This document shows, piece after piece, positions 25,149-34,345 of a stretch of DNA of 58,941 nt. Positions within the stretch are counted from its first letter, which is position 1. Each line of letters begins with the position of its first letter. The position numbers were made by a program, and so were the translations under genes. Source of the DNA: Aneurinibacillus terranovensis DSM 18919 (GTDB lineage: Bacteria > Bacillota > Bacilli > Aneurinibacillales > Aneurinibacillaceae); assembly GCF_000430625.1 (NCBI RefSeq), contig NZ_KE387179.1:1-58941 (forward strand), in the 5' to 3' direction. The notes below the pieces were generated by a model that was not told where the DNA came from, did no database searches, and saw only the letters and a program-made list of their open reading frames with translations.

Positions 25149-25843
25149 TGGGCAACCGCCTTCCGCACGAAATCCCCGTCTTTCAGGCGCCAGACTATTT
25201 CCCCCAGCCGTTCCGCTTGTTCCGGGTGGTGTGTAATCCATAAAACCGTATGTCCTTGCGCATGGTAGGATTTGATTGTTTTTTCGATTTGAACGGTACT
25301 GTCCGGATCGAGTGAAGCTGTCGGTTCATCAAGCAGGAGAACGTTAGGGGTGAGTGAAAGGGAACGCGCGAGATTAACCCGCTGTCTTTCACCACCGGAT
25401 AATTGGTCAATGGGACGTTTTAAATAAACAGGAGATAATGCACACTGTGTGAGCAGGTCCGTCATTTCCTTCTCTGTCGGCATCTCTCCTTTTAGTTTGT
25501 ACGGATATGTAAGGTTGTCTTCTACCGTATGCGGAAATAAAACCGGCGTCTGAAATACATAATGGACTTCCCTGCGTAAAAGGGTGGGGGCGTAAAAAGA
25601 CAGCGGGTTACCTTTATAATAGATACGTCCTTTATCCGGTTCTTCCAGACGTGTAAGCAAACGAAAAAGAGTGCTCTTTCCAGCCCCAGAGTGCCCCATA
25701 AGGATAACGAAAGCACCCGCGGGAATACTGGCGCTTATTCCTTTTAAAGGCGTAAGGGTGCCGTCGGTTGTGTCGTACGATTTATATACATTTTCCAGAT
25801 ATAGTACGTCTTCTTTGAAGGACAAATCATTCACCTCTCCCAT
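25145..25843 (-). CDS. fetA: ABC transporter ATP-binding protein, FetA-like
   Basis: 232 residues. Walker A GHSGAGKSTL, signature LSGGERQRVNLARSL, Walker B VLLLDEPTASLD and the H-loop VLWITHHPEQ are all present. It is one half of a two-gene exporter with the FetB-like permease; together they resemble iron exporters. Start at the ATG at 25843 after GGGAGAGG-like sequence. Divergent from fumarase (189 bases). Confidence 0.87.
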   Translation of the reverse strand: MGEVNDLSFKEDVLYLENVYKSYDTTDGTLTPLKGISASIPAGAFVILMGHSGAGKSTLFRLLTRLEEPDKGRIYYKGNPLSFYAPTLLRREVHYVFQTPVLFPHTVEDNLTYPYKLKGEMPTEKEMTDLLTQCALSPVYLKRPIDQLSGGERQRVNLARSLSLTPNVLLLDEPTASLDPDSTVQIEKTIKSYHAQGHTVLWITHHPEQAERLGEIVWRLKDGDFVRKAVAQ

Positions 25844-26032
25844 GTTCTAATCCAATTATATGGATTTATTCCCTGATAGAAAAGGAAGTATCCAGGATTT
25901 ACAAGTAGTTAATTGTATATGGTTCTAAATGGTACTCCCTTCAAAAGCCGATAAATTCCTTTTCCCTACGTTAAATGTTCTATATAATAAAGAGGAATAG
26001 TAGTGATTTTCCACAAAAAGGGGTAGGGGAGA

Positions 26033-27565
26033 ATGAAACAATTTAAAGATAGTGTATATCAGTTGATTGTGGAGACATCAACGAATTTGCCTCCCGATGT
26101 TCGCCGTGCGATCGTAAGCGCTCGCCAGAAGGAAAACGCGGGGACAAGATCCGCTCTCTCGCTGGCGACGATCAGCCAGAACATAAAGATGGCGGAAGAG
26201 AACGTATCGCCAATTTGCCAGGATACAGGCATGCCAACTTTTGAAATTCACACACCTGTCGGCGCCAATCAAATCGAAATGAAGAAGGCGATTTACGAGG
26301 CGCTTGTAGAAGCGACGAAAAACGGAAAGCTTCGCCCGAACTCGGTTGATTCCTTAACCGGAGAAAACAGCGGGACAAACTTAGGGCCGGGAACTCCTGT
26401 TATTCATTTTAGCCAGTGGGAACGCGATGATATAGAAGTTAAGCTTATTTTAAAAGGCGGCGGCTGTGAGAATAAAAATATTCAGTACAGTCTGCCGGCC
26501 GAACTTGAAGGACTGGGCAAAGCAGGGCGTGACCTTGATGGCATTCGCAAATGTATTCTGCACAGCGTCTACCAGGCGCAAGGACAGGGATGCAGCGCAG
26601 GCTTTATCGGCGTAGGTATCGGGGGAGACCGCACAACCGGATACGCGCTTGCCAAAGAACAGCTGTTCCGCAAGGCGGACGATGTCAATTCCATCCCTGA
26701 ATTAGCTGAACTGGAATCGTATATTATGGACAAAGCCAATGAACTTGGAATTGGCACGATGGGTTTCGGTGGGGAAACAACGCTGCTTGGCTGTAAGATC
26801 GGGGTCATGAACCGCCTGCCGGCCAGCTTTTTCGTATCTGTCGCCTATAATTGCTGGGCGTTCCGCCGTCAGGGAGTGATGATCGATGCAGCCACAGGCG
26901 CTATCCAGGAGTGGTTGTATAAAGAGGGCGAAGTCGACCTCAACGAAGGCGTGGCCGCTGCGCAGGAGCAAGCGGAAGAACGTCGTCCGGCTGTCCTGCA
27001 GTATCCGATTAGCGAGGAACAAGTACGCAGCCTGAAAGTAGGCGACGTTGTCATGATTAACGGTCTCATGCATACGGGACGCGACGCCTTCCATAAATAC
27101 ATGATGGAACACGATTGCCCGATCGATTTAAATGGCGGTGTCCTTTATCACTGTGGACCCGTTATGTTAAAAGACGGCACAGGTGAATGGCATGTGAAAG
27201 CGGCAGGACCGACCACAAGTATCCGTGAGGAGCCTTATCAGGCCGATATCATGAAAAAATTCGGCATCCGCGTTGTCATCGGAAAAGGCGGGATGGGTCC
27301 GAAGACGCTCAAAGGCTTACAGGAGCATGGCGGTGTATATCTGAACGCGATCGGCGGCGCGGCGCAATATTATGCGGACTGTGTGAAAAAGGTAGAAGGT
27401 GTCGACTATATGGAATTCGGAATTCCGGAAGCAATGTGGCACCTGCAGGTTGAAGGGTTTGCTGCTATTGTGACCATGGATTCGCACGGCAACAGTCTTC
27501 ACGCCGATGTTGACAAAAGTTCGTTTGAGAAGCTTGCCAGGTTTGCCGAACCTGTTTTTAAATAA
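26033..27565 (+). CDS. fumA: Fumarate hydratase, class I (iron-sulfur)
   Basis: 510 residues, alpha and beta parts fused. Cluster-ligand and active-site blocks are visible: CQDTGMPTFEIH, LTGENSGTNLGPGTPVIHF, QGQGCSAGFIGVGIGGD, and GGETTLLGCKIG in the alpha part; HTGRDAFHKY and VVIGKGGMGPKTLKGL in the beta part. The oxygen-labile [4Fe-4S] enzyme interconverts fumarate and malate in the TCA cycle. Start ATG after GGGGTAGGGGAGA. Terminator at 27585. Confidence 0.94.
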   Translation: MKQFKDSVYQLIVETSTNLPPDVRRAIVSARQKENAGTRSALSLATISQNIKMAEENVSPICQDTGMPTFEIHTPVGANQIEMKKAIYEALVEATKNGKLRPNSVDSLTGENSGTNLGPGTPVIHFSQWERDDIEVKLILKGGGCENKNIQYSLPAELEGLGKAGRDLDGIRKCILHSVYQAQGQGCSAGFIGVGIGGDRTTGYALAKEQLFRKADDVNSIPELAELESYIMDKANELGIGTMGFGGETTLLGCKIGVMNRLPASFFVSVAYNCWAFRRQGVMIDAATGAIQEWLYKEGEVDLNEGVAAAQEQAEERRPAVLQYPISEEQVRSLKVGDVVMINGLMHTGRDAFHKYMMEHDCPIDLNGGVLYHCGPVMLKDGTGEWHVKAAGPTTSIREEPYQADIMKKFGIRVVIGKGGMGPKTLKGLQEHGGVYLNAIGGAAQYYADCVKKVEGVDYMEFGIPEAMWHLQVEGFAAIVTMDSHGNSLHADVDKSSFEKLARFAEPVFK

Positions 27566-27584
27566 GGTTCAACAAACGGCAGCG

Positions 27585-27619
27585 AAAAAAAGAAGCCAGC
27601 ACATGCCGGCTTCTTTTTT
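27585..27619 (+). terminator. Intrinsic terminator after fumA
   Basis: AAGAAGCC/GGCTTCTT stem with an inner pair, preceded by A-run and followed by T6. Confidence 0.85.
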
Positions 27620-27739
27620 GATCACAATCTTTACTGTGAATGGTTTAGGTACTGTGGTATGTCTGGGAGTAGTTTACAGACAAAATATTCTACTTTGTAG
27701 TAGAATAAAAAGGGACGAATGAAAAGAAAGGGGGTTGCC

Positions 27740-28636
27740 ATGGTTTATTGGCGTTCGGTTCTGCTTGTATTTTTAGGTTCATGCAGTTATGGAATTCTTT
27801 CCACGTTTGTAAAATTCGCGTACAGGGAAGGGTTTACAGCTGGTGAAATCAACGGAAGCCAGATGTTTCTTGGAGCTTGCATGATGTGGCTTCTCACGTT
27901 TTTTATGTCGCGGGGCAAAGCAGGTGCAAGACAGTGGCTGCTGTTAGTCGGAATCGGAGTTTGTGTTGGACTTACAGGGATTTTTTATTATCGCTCATTA
28001 AAATATATACCCGCATCGGTCGGGATCGTTCTTTTGTTCCAGTTTACCTGGATTGGCGTGTTGGCAGAAGCGTTGATTGAACGAAAGTGGCCTGGCGTTG
28101 AAAAGATAGCCGCACTTGTTTTTTTATTTGTAGGAACAATACTTGCGGGTGACATCTTTCATGGCGGTCTGCAGCAGTTTACTTTGGCCGGGGTGGTGTT
28201 AGGGCTGTTATCTGCTGTCACGTATGCCTTTTTTATTTTGTGCAGCGGAAGAGTTTCCACCACAATGAACCCATGGCTTCGCAGTTCCATTATGCTTACC
28301 GGCTCCGCTCTTATTACGTTTATCATTTATCCACCCGTTTTTCTAACGAATGGTTCGTTGAGCCATGGGCTGTTGAAGTGGGGGCTTTTGCTGGCATTCT
28401 TTGGTGCATTCATTCCTACTTTATTCTTTGTGTATGGGGCCCCCTACATTGGGAGCGGCCTTGCCACCATTCTCGGAGCGTCGGAACTGCCGATGGCTGT
28501 TTTTATGTCGAAATTTGTGTTAAAAGAATCCGTAAGCGTTTTGCAGTGGATCGGTGTTATTATTATTTTAGCAGGAGTAGGAATGCCGGAGTTGTTGAAT
28601 CGGAAACGGAAAAAGATCCGAGAACAATCACCGTAA
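27740..28636 (+). CDS. DMT-superfamily (EamA) exporter
   Basis: 298 residues from the ATG at 27740, after AAAGGGGG; an ATG at 27719 would add seven residues. Ten hydrophobic helices in two EamA repeats: helix 1-5 with GSCSYGILSTFVKFAYREGFTAGEI, and the second half starting near VLGLLSAVTYAFFILCSGR and ending PMAVFMSKFVLKESVSVLQWIGVIIILAGV. Substrates of the family (amino acids, nucleobases, metabolites) cannot be predicted. Ends in a basic tail. Confidence 0.87.
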   Translation: MVYWRSVLLVFLGSCSYGILSTFVKFAYREGFTAGEINGSQMFLGACMMWLLTFFMSRGKAGARQWLLLVGIGVCVGLTGIFYYRSLKYIPASVGIVLLFQFTWIGVLAEALIERKWPGVEKIAALVFLFVGTILAGDIFHGGLQQFTLAGVVLGLLSAVTYAFFILCSGRVSTTMNPWLRSSIMLTGSALITFIIYPPVFLTNGSLSHGLLKWGLLLAFFGAFIPTLFFVYGAPYIGSGLATILGASELPMAVFMSKFVLKESVSVLQWIGVIIILAGVGMPELLNRKRKKIREQSP

Positions 28637-28696
28637 CTATTATTTCTCGTTTGTTTTATGGAGAGAATAGGATAAAGATAGAGAAGGAGTGAAAAA

Positions 28697-29764
28697 ATGG
28701 ATTCTCAAATGGAATTGTTTAAACGCTTAACAGAGGCAAACGCAGCGCCTGGTTCTGAAAATGAAGTGCGGGAAATTATGCGGGAATACATAAGCAAGAC
28801 AACAGATGAAATCGTAACTGATAATCTTGGATCATTATTCGGCGTATTGCGCGGCAATGAACCGGGGCCGACGATTATGGTGGCGGGCCATATGGACGAG
28901 GTGGCTTTTATGCTAACGCGCATTTCAGATGAAGGATTTCTTCAGTTCCAGCCGCTTGGGGGCTGGTGGAGTCAGGTACTGCTGGCTCAACGTGTACAGG
29001 TGATCACAGAGAGAGGGCCGGTTATCGGAGTAATCAGCTCGATCCCGCCGCATGTGCTGCCGGAAGGTACAAAGAATAAGCCGATGGACATCAAAAACAT
29101 GTTTATCGACGTTGGGGCGGATAATAAAGAAGACGCCGAGAAAATGGGTCTTCACCCCGGGCAGCCTATTCTGCCGATTTGCCCGTTTACTGTCATGGGC
29201 AATCCGGATAAACTCATGGCTAAAGCGTGGGATAACCGGTATGGGTGTGCTCTGGCGGTTGAAATGATGAACGAAATGAAGAATGAGCAGCACCCTAACA
29301 TTATATATGGAGGCGCAAATGTCCAGGAAGAAGTAGGGTTGCGTGGAGCCGGGACAGCGGCTGCGATGATTGAGCCTGATCTATTCTTCGCGCTTGATGC
29401 AAGCCCGGCCGGAGACATTCCAGGGATCAAAGAAGGAATGGGCAAGCTTGGAGACGGGGTTCTGATGCGCATCATGGACCGTACGATGGTGACAATGCCG
29501 GGGCTGCGGGATTTTATGATTGATACGGCAGAAGAGCTGCATATCCCTTACCAGTTCTTTGTCTCTCCAGGTGGAACGGACGCCGGGAAAGTCCACGTAA
29601 CAGGAAAAGGGGTTCCTTCCGCAGTTGTCGGAATTCCTGCCCGCTATATTCACAGCCATGCAGCCATCATCCATAAAGCCGATTATGAGGCCGCAAAACG
29701 CCTGCTGCTGGCTCTGCTGAAAAAAATCGACCAACCAACACTGGAACGCATCAAAGCCCGCTAA
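28697..29764 (+). CDS. M42-family metallopeptidase (glutamyl/deblocking aminopeptidase type)
   Basis: 355 residues. Metal ligands and catalytic residues are in place: [10 protein letters not shown] (His), [13 protein letters not shown] (Asp bridging), [11 protein letters not shown] (Glu base), [11 protein letters not shown] (Asp) and [11 protein letters not shown] (His). M42 enzymes are self-compartmentalising cobalt/zinc aminopeptidases that clear peptides in the cytoplasm; YsdC of Bacillus is the nearest described type. Ribosome site AGAAGGAGTG. It follows the DMT exporter by 60 bases and may share its transcript. Confidence 0.92.
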   Translation: MDSQMELFKRLTEANAAPGSENEVREIMREYISKTTDEIVTDNLGSLFGVLRGNEPGPTIMVAGHMDEVAFMLTRISDEGFLQFQPLGGWWSQVLLAQRVQVITERGPVIGVISSIPPHVLPEGTKNKPMDIKNMFIDVGADNKEDAEKMGLHPGQPILPICPFTVMGNPDKLMAKAWDNRYGCALAVEMMNEMKNEQHPNIIYGGANVQEEVGLRGAGTAAAMIEPDLFFALDASPAGDIPGIKEGMGKLGDGVLMRIMDRTMVTMPGLRDFMIDTAEELHIPYQFFVSPGGTDAGKVHVTGKGVPSAVVGIPARYIHSHAAIIHKADYEAAKRLLLALLKKIDQPTLERIKAR

Positions 29765-29808
29765 CGCCAGTTTTCTTTCCAGTTTTCTTTAATGACAGGA
29801 GACGACTT

Positions 29809-30309
29809 ATGCAATATATATTTTTACAACGTGTGCACGATTCAGCCGGCACCGTGAAATATGTTTACCACTATGATGATCATACTCTGTCACCCGGGAA
29901 CCTTGTTTTACGCAATCTGTTTTTTTGCATGCTCGATACCGTTGAAGATGAGGTAGATGAAATTGAGGTGGAATACAACGATGTCGAAATGGTAAAGGTG
30001 ATGGGGCTGGAACGGGCGGTTGCCTGGTTAAAAAAAATGGGCGCGGATACGGTTAAGCAGACCGAGAAGTGGGAGAAGGGAATTCTCTTAAGCCGGACAT
30101 TTATTGTACCGGCGACACAGGAGCGTTTGGAATATCTTCATACGGTAAAAGACCTGGATGAGGTATATTGCCTCCGGCTGCTTGGAAAGGGTCGGGAAAA
30201 AATTTGCAACTACTTTTCTACGACTCTATCATTGTCGATACCGGGTGAAAAAGAAGCGGGTTTCCTCTCTTTGCTGCAAAAAAGGAACGTTCCACACAAA
30301 ATTTTATAG
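29809..30309 (+). CDS. Hypothetical protein
   Basis: 166 residues with an ATG after CAGGAGACGACTT. No family recognised. A soluble acidic protein (EDEVDEIEVEYNDVEMV at 45-61), helix MGLERAVAWLKKMGADTV and a basic C-terminal KKRNVPHKIL-like tail preceded by alternating beta segments. It starts 44 bases after the peptidase on the same strand and is probably co-transcribed. It is followed by 340 bases lacking a clear gene except the repeat and small peptide described below. Confidence 0.6.
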   Translation: MQYIFLQRVHDSAGTVKYVYHYDDHTLSPGNLVLRNLFFCMLDTVEDEVDEIEVEYNDVEMVKVMGLERAVAWLKKMGADTVKQTEKWEKGILLSRTFIVPATQERLEYLHTVKDLDEVYCLRLLGKGREKICNYFSTTLSLSIPGEKEAGFLSLLQKRNVPHKIL

Positions 30310-30442
30310 CGAAATGAGTAAAAAACGTCGAATTTTGGACAAAAATCGCCTTCTTTCCTTAATTTCCTATTGTACAAAGCCCGGTTTTATATTATTCTTT
30401 TAATGACAACTTAATCAAATAGGTTGAGAGTTGTCTTTCATT

Positions 30443-30470
30443 GCCTCGATAGAATCTATCGGGGTTTTTT
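30443..30470 (+). terminator. Intrinsic terminator after the hypothetical gene
   Basis: CCTCGATAGA/TCTATCGGGG stem (perfect apart from G-T pairs) and T7. Confidence 0.8.
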
Positions 30471-30569
30471 TATTTTATTCACTGATTTGGTTTGAGGGGT
30501 TGGAATTATGAGTAACGATTATTGGTTGAAACCGGTCACACTCATGATACGTATAGTATACTGAGAAGA

Positions 30570-30629
30570 GGAATAGGAATAGGAATAGGAATAGGAATAG
30601 GAATAGGAATAGGAATAGGAAGAGGAAGA
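30570..30629 (+). repeat. Hexanucleotide tandem repeat (GGAATA)8 plus degenerate units
   Basis: Eight exact GGAATA units from 30570 to 30617 are followed by two GGAAGA units. The repeat lies immediately before the ribosome site of a 33-residue peptide gene and after a possible -10 (TATAGT/TATACT at about 30553-30561). Copy number of such repeats can change by slippage; if this one is in the leader it could shift spacing or structure. Confidence 0.9.
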
Positions 30630-30652
30630 TGTAGCGAATAGGAGGAAACAGG

Positions 30653-30754
30653 ATGGAACAACGAGCACGTCGCGTGCTGGGCCTGATCATGTCAGCCTGT
30701 TGTGTAGTCGCTACATTTGTAGTGATAACAGGTATCGTTAAGATGGCTCTGTAA
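30653..30754 (+). CDS. Small membrane peptide, unknown function
   Basis: 33 residues from an ATG, preceded by AGGAGGAAACAGG, a strong ribosome site. The N-terminus is basic (MEQRARRVLGL), followed by one membrane helix (IMSACCVVATFVVITGIVKM). Codon spacing, the ribosome site and the terminator downstream (30773) support a real gene. The adjacent Cys-Cys in the helix could be lipidated. Family not recognised; small single-helix proteins of this kind are often sporulation or stress genes. Confidence 0.65.
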   Translation: MEQRARRVLGLIMSACCVVATFVVITGIVKMAL

Positions 30755-30772
30755 AGAACAAACAGGAAAATA

Positions 30773-30816
30773 AAAATCCACCCCTGCCCGTCGCCCGGGT
30801 GAGGGTGGATTTTTTG
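30773..30816. terminator. Terminator shared by the small peptide gene and the acyl-CoA ligase gene
   Basis: AAAATCCACC pairs with GGTGGATTTT around a GC-rich loop containing a second small hairpin. T-runs on both strands suit convergent genes. Confidence 0.8.
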
Positions 30817-30826
30817 GCTTGTTGCA

Positions 30827-32419
30827 TTAATTCACGCGGCGGCCGGCTTCTTTCCAGAAAGGTTCACGAAGAACCACCTTTTGGATTTTGCCGGAAGCGG
30901 TTTTTGGCAGCTCTTTTACAAACTGTACAGATTTCGGGCATTTGAAGTGAGCGATTTTTCCCCGGCAGAATGCCATTACCTCTTCTTCTGTCACCGTATG
31001 CTCTGGATGAACGACACAGACCGCATGCGGAACCTCTCCCCATTTTTCATGGGGGATCGCAACCACGGCGGCTTCGAGAATTGCGGGGTGCTCGTACAAA
31101 GCGCCTTCAATTTCAATGGACGAAATGTTCTCTCCGCCGCTGATAATGATGTCCTTTTTTCTGTCAACGACATCGATATAACCGTTCTCATCGATTGTTC
31201 CCATATCCCCTGTATAGTACCAGCCGTTTACGATCGATTTGGCTGTCTCTTCCGGTTGCTGCCAGTAGCCTTCCATTACCGAGTTAGAGCGGCAAATGAT
31301 TTCCCCTGTTTCCTGTCCGTTTGGTGTTACATCTTCGCCTTCTTCGTTGACTACCCGGACTTCCATGTTGATCATGCTGATACCGGCCTTTGCTTTCAGC
31401 ATGTGGATGCGTTCTTCCTCCGCTTCCTTTTGAATATGATGCTTAATATGTGACACGGTAAGGAACGGGGAAACTTCGGTCATGCCGTATACCTGAACAA
31501 ACGTCCAGCCGAGTTCTTTTTCAACGGCTCTAACGAACGACGGAGGCGGGGCAGACCCTGCGATAACGACCCGGACGTCCTGTTCAATCTGTGCGGTTTT
31601 CGCTCCCGGTTCATGTAAAATCATATTCAGCACAGTAGGGGCCATACAAGCAACGGTAACGCCTTCTTGTTCGATTAACTCCAGAATGTGTGCCGGGATG
31701 ATTTTGCGAATCATCACGTGCGCCGCACCCATGCCGGTAAAGGAAAAGGGTGTGCCCCAGCCGTTTACGTGAAACATCGGCAGTGTATGAAGCAGCACGT
31801 CACTGTCGTCGGCTTTTACATGAATAATCGTGTTGATTGCGTTCGTATAGAGGCTGCGATGCGTCTGGATGACACCTTTAGGGCGCCCGGTTGTTCCGCT
31901 TGTATAGAGGATGGTGGCCATATCGCTTTCATCCATCGTGGTATAAACAGGAGAGTCTGAAGCGCTTTCAAAGAATTCATCATAAGACGTCCAGCTTTCC
32001 GGGACAGGATAACCGGCGACTGGCAAAGAAATATAAGTCTCTACGTTTTTTAAGTTAGCGAGCACGGGCTTCACAAGGGCAATAAGTTCGGCGTCGACCA
32101 TAAATAGCTTTGCCCCTGAATGGTTGACAATGTAGTCATAATCCCCGGGGACGAGGCGGGTATTAAGCGGTACAACAACCGCCCCTAGCTGGAAGGCCGC
32201 GTAGAACGTTTCAAACATTTCCACCCGGTTCGGTGATAGAACCGCAATGCGATCCCCTTTTTCGATTCCTCTTTCCTTTAGGGCGTTGGACAGACGATTC
32301 ACGCGTTTTTCTATCTCCTTGTACGTAAAGCGGCGGTCGCCGTCAACGATAGCCGTCTTGTCCGGATAGTGATACACGGCGCGTTTTAAAAAATCCTGCA
32401 GCAAAAAAGGTACATGCAT
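30827..32419 (-). CDS. Long- or medium-chain acyl-CoA synthetase (AMP-forming)
   Basis: 530 residues with ANL-family motifs: ILYTSGTTGRPKGVIQTH (P-loop), MFHVNGWGTPF, VYGMTEVSPF, YTGDMGTIDENGYIDVVDRKKDIIISGGENISSIEIE and PKTASGKIQKVVLR with the catalytic Lys. It activates a fatty or other carboxylic acid with ATP and CoA. The overall pattern resembles fatty acyl-CoA ligases of the FadD/AlkK group rather than AcsA. Single gene with AAAGGGAGAGG before the ATG. I see no FadR box in the 190-base upstream gap. Confidence 0.9.
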   Translation of the reverse strand: MHVPFLLQDFLKRAVYHYPDKTAIVDGDRRFTYKEIEKRVNRLSNALKERGIEKGDRIAVLSPNRVEMFETFYAAFQLGAVVVPLNTRLVPGDYDYIVNHSGAKLFMVDAELIALVKPVLANLKNVETYISLPVAGYPVPESWTSYDEFFESASDSPVYTTMDESDMATILYTSGTTGRPKGVIQTHRSLYTNAINTIIHVKADDSDVLLHTLPMFHVNGWGTPFSFTGMGAAHVMIRKIIPAHILELIEQEGVTVACMAPTVLNMILHEPGAKTAQIEQDVRVVIAGSAPPPSFVRAVEKELGWTFVQVYGMTEVSPFLTVSHIKHHIQKEAEEERIHMLKAKAGISMINMEVRVVNEEGEDVTPNGQETGEIICRSNSVMEGYWQQPEETAKSIVNGWYYTGDMGTIDENGYIDVVDRKKDIIISGGENISSIEIEGALYEHPAILEAAVVAIPHEKWGEVPHAVCVVHPEHTVTEEEVMAFCRGKIAHFKCPKSVQFVKELPKTASGKIQKVVLREPFWKEAGRRVN

Positions 32420-32578
32420 GTTTTCCTCTCCCTTTCTAATCTACCTGGATGTAACGAATGCTGCCGCATACTTGCGGTTGGCGGCTGCCTCGCTTTTATT
32501 ATCTTCCTATAATCAAAATACCATAAAAATTCAAAATAGAAATACGTTTGCGTAGCCGTATTATGAAATTTATTGAAA

Positions 32579-32612
32579 CAAAAAACGCGGGCACGTGAGT
32601 CCCGCGTTTTTA
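32579..32612 (-). terminator. Terminator after the unknown gene of the Ca2+/H+ antiporter operon
   Basis: AAAAACGCGGGC/GTCCCGCGTTTTT stem with T-run on both strands; it ends the minus-strand pair 34193-32613. Confidence 0.8.
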
Positions 32613-33110
32613 TTAAGCAACAGTAAAAGATATAATTCCTGTAATCGGATGGCCCATGTTTCGTCCGTTTCCGAAAAACAGCTGAATCGGACCGCCTTCC
32701 TTGATGGGCTTGCCGTCGATCGCAAAGCAGAGAATTGCTTCCTGTGCGTCTTTAAGAGAAATGGTTGTTTCGGTACCGTTTTGCTGCTTGCAAATGACGC
32801 TCTGTGCATCTGTATGAACCTCGGCATTTTTCAGAAAAGGGGAGAAGGGGATACCGTAGTCGCCGGCGATTTTTTTCTTTTCGACAAACAATGTTTCGCT
32901 TTGTTTTGTCGGAGTAGAACCTTCTGCCAATGCTTTGTCCCACCGGCGCGCCGCGGAGATAAGCGTTTCATCCTGATTCGCTTCGACTTCCTCACCGATT
33001 CGGGCAAAAAAATCTTCCATTTTACATTTGCGGTCGTCAAAAATCCATACGCTCGGATCAAGTGTAATCGAATAATTCACTTTGCCGTTTATCGTTACAA
33101 TCGCATCCAT
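32613..33110 (-). CDS. Hypothetical protein, co-transcribed with the Ca2+/H+ antiporter
   Basis: 165 residues, no membrane segment. It begins MDAIVTINGKVNYSITLDPSVW, a beta hairpin, and contains IFDDRKCKMEDFFAR; its end DGKPIKEGGPIQLFFGNG...GHPITGIISF has a faint likeness to the surface loop of molybdopterin oxidoreductase folds. The family is conserved among Bacillales by my recollection but without known function. It starts 22 bases after the antiporter gene, so it is probably translated from the same mRNA and may serve the antiporter. GGGAGAGAAAATAAG precedes the ATG. Confidence 0.7.
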   Translation of the reverse strand: MDAIVTINGKVNYSITLDPSVWIFDDRKCKMEDFFARIGEEVEANQDETLISAARRWDKALAEGSTPTKQSETLFVEKKKIAGDYGIPFSPFLKNAEVHTDAQSVICKQQNGTETTISLKDAQEAILCFAIDGKPIKEGGPIQLFFGNGRNMGHPITGIISFTVA

Positions 33111-33131
33111 CTTATTTTCTCTCCCTTTATA

Positions 33132-34193
33132 TTAAATAAAGTAAAAGGCAGCCCCAAGTATCGTGTAGACAACGAGGAGGAGAACCCCTTCATACCAGTT
33201 AGTGCTTCCGTCGCGGGAAATCGAGGAGGCGATAAATGCCGCTACCGCGATCGCCGCTATTTCATAGGAAGTGAATACCAAATCCATTGTTTTGCCGAAA
33301 AACAGGCTGATAAAAACAAGCGTGGGGGCCACAAATAAGGCAATCTGCAGACTGCTTCCCACCGCGATTTCAACCGAGGCGCCGATTTTATTTTTCATCG
33401 CGAGAAAAACAGCCGCGCTGTGTTCTGCAGCGTTGCCGACAATCGCGATGACAAAAGCTCCGACAAAGGCTTCAGACCAGCCGAGATTTCGTGCTACCTG
33501 CTCAATGCTATGTACAAGCCATTCGCTTGCAACGGCGACCAGCACCGTGGCGCCGAGCAGAACGAGAAACGACGTTACTTTCCCCCATGCTTCTTTTTCC
33601 TCTTCATTATCGAGTGAAGGGTCAGATAGTTCGTCTTTGTGAGTAATCATGGAGAAAATCAGCCAGAGAATATAAGCGACAATTAACAGACCGGAAATAA
33701 TTAAGCTTAAGTTTGCAATTTGTGAGCGGTCAAACTGTTTTAAGAAAACGGCCGGAATAAAGAGGGCGATGACCGCCAGCATCATAAGGGATGAATTGTG
33801 TCCTGCCAGCATGGCGTTAAATTTCTGGGTTTTAAATTTCAGGCCCCCCGCGACCACGCTTAAGCCAAGCACAAACAGCAAATTGCCAATGATGGACCCG
33901 GTAATGCTCGCTTTTACCATATCAAACAATCCGGCTTTGATCAAAAAAACAGCAATAATTAGTTCCGCAGCGTTTCCAAATGTGGCGTTGAGAAATCCTC
34001 CGACGCGCTCCCCGGCGTAATAGGCCACATTTTCAGTCGCTCTTCCAAGCAGGGCGGCAAGGCCGATAATAGCCAGTGAAGTCGTCACGAACTGCAGGGT
34101 TGAAGAATGGGTAAAATAATGCGCCCAGGCACTCATTGCACTAAATCCGACAATGGCGGAAATAAACAGCTTTTGTCTTATTTTTCTCATCAC
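33132..34193 (-). CDS. cax: Calcium/proton antiporter (CaCA family, YfkE-like)
   Basis: 353 residues and about 11 hydrophobic helices. The two alpha repeats are visible: GGFLNATFGNAAELIIAVFLIKAG and FVIAIVGNAAEHSAAVFLAMKNKIGASVEIAVGSS; these G-N-A-A-E motifs bind the ion. A charged loop (DELSDPSLDNEEEKEAWGK, about 190-208) separates the halves. The antiporter exports Ca2+ against H+. Followed by a co-transcribed unknown gene. Start ATG after AGGTGAAGGGTG. Confidence 0.92.
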   Translation of the reverse strand: MMRKIRQKLFISAIVGFSAMSAWAHYFTHSSTLQFVTTSLAIIGLAALLGRATENVAYYAGERVGGFLNATFGNAAELIIAVFLIKAGLFDMVKASITGSIIGNLLFVLGLSVVAGGLKFKTQKFNAMLAGHNSSLMMLAVIALFIPAVFLKQFDRSQIANLSLIISGLLIVAYILWLIFSMITHKDELSDPSLDNEEEKEAWGKVTSFLVLLGATVLVAVASEWLVHSIEQVARNLGWSEAFVGAFVIAIVGNAAEHSAAVFLAMKNKIGASVEIAVGSSLQIALFVAPTLVFISLFFGKTMDLVFTSYEIAAIAVAAFIASSISRDGSTNWYEGVLLLVVYTILGAAFYFI

Positions 34194-34302
34194 CCTTCAC
34201 CTCTAGTCAGAATCTACTCCCACTTCATAGTGTAATTCAAGCAGGAAGAAAAAAGCAAAAAAAGATGCGCCCGAATTCGGTGCAAGTTTTTTTCTGCCAA
34301 GT

Positions 34303-34340
34303 AAAAAAGGCGCTGTTCTTATTAAGAAAGACAGCGCCTG
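34303..34340 (-). terminator. Terminator after sleB
   Basis: AGGCGCTGT/ACAGCGCCT stem, 9 bp; on the minus strand it is followed by TTTTTTAC. Confidence 0.75.
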
Positions 34341-34345
34341 AATGT

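Noticed and set aside
30475-30690. Minus-strand open frame with a long FLFLFL repeat
   Set aside because: It is only the antisense translation of the (GGAATA)n repeat. It has no ribosome site and runs through a terminator.
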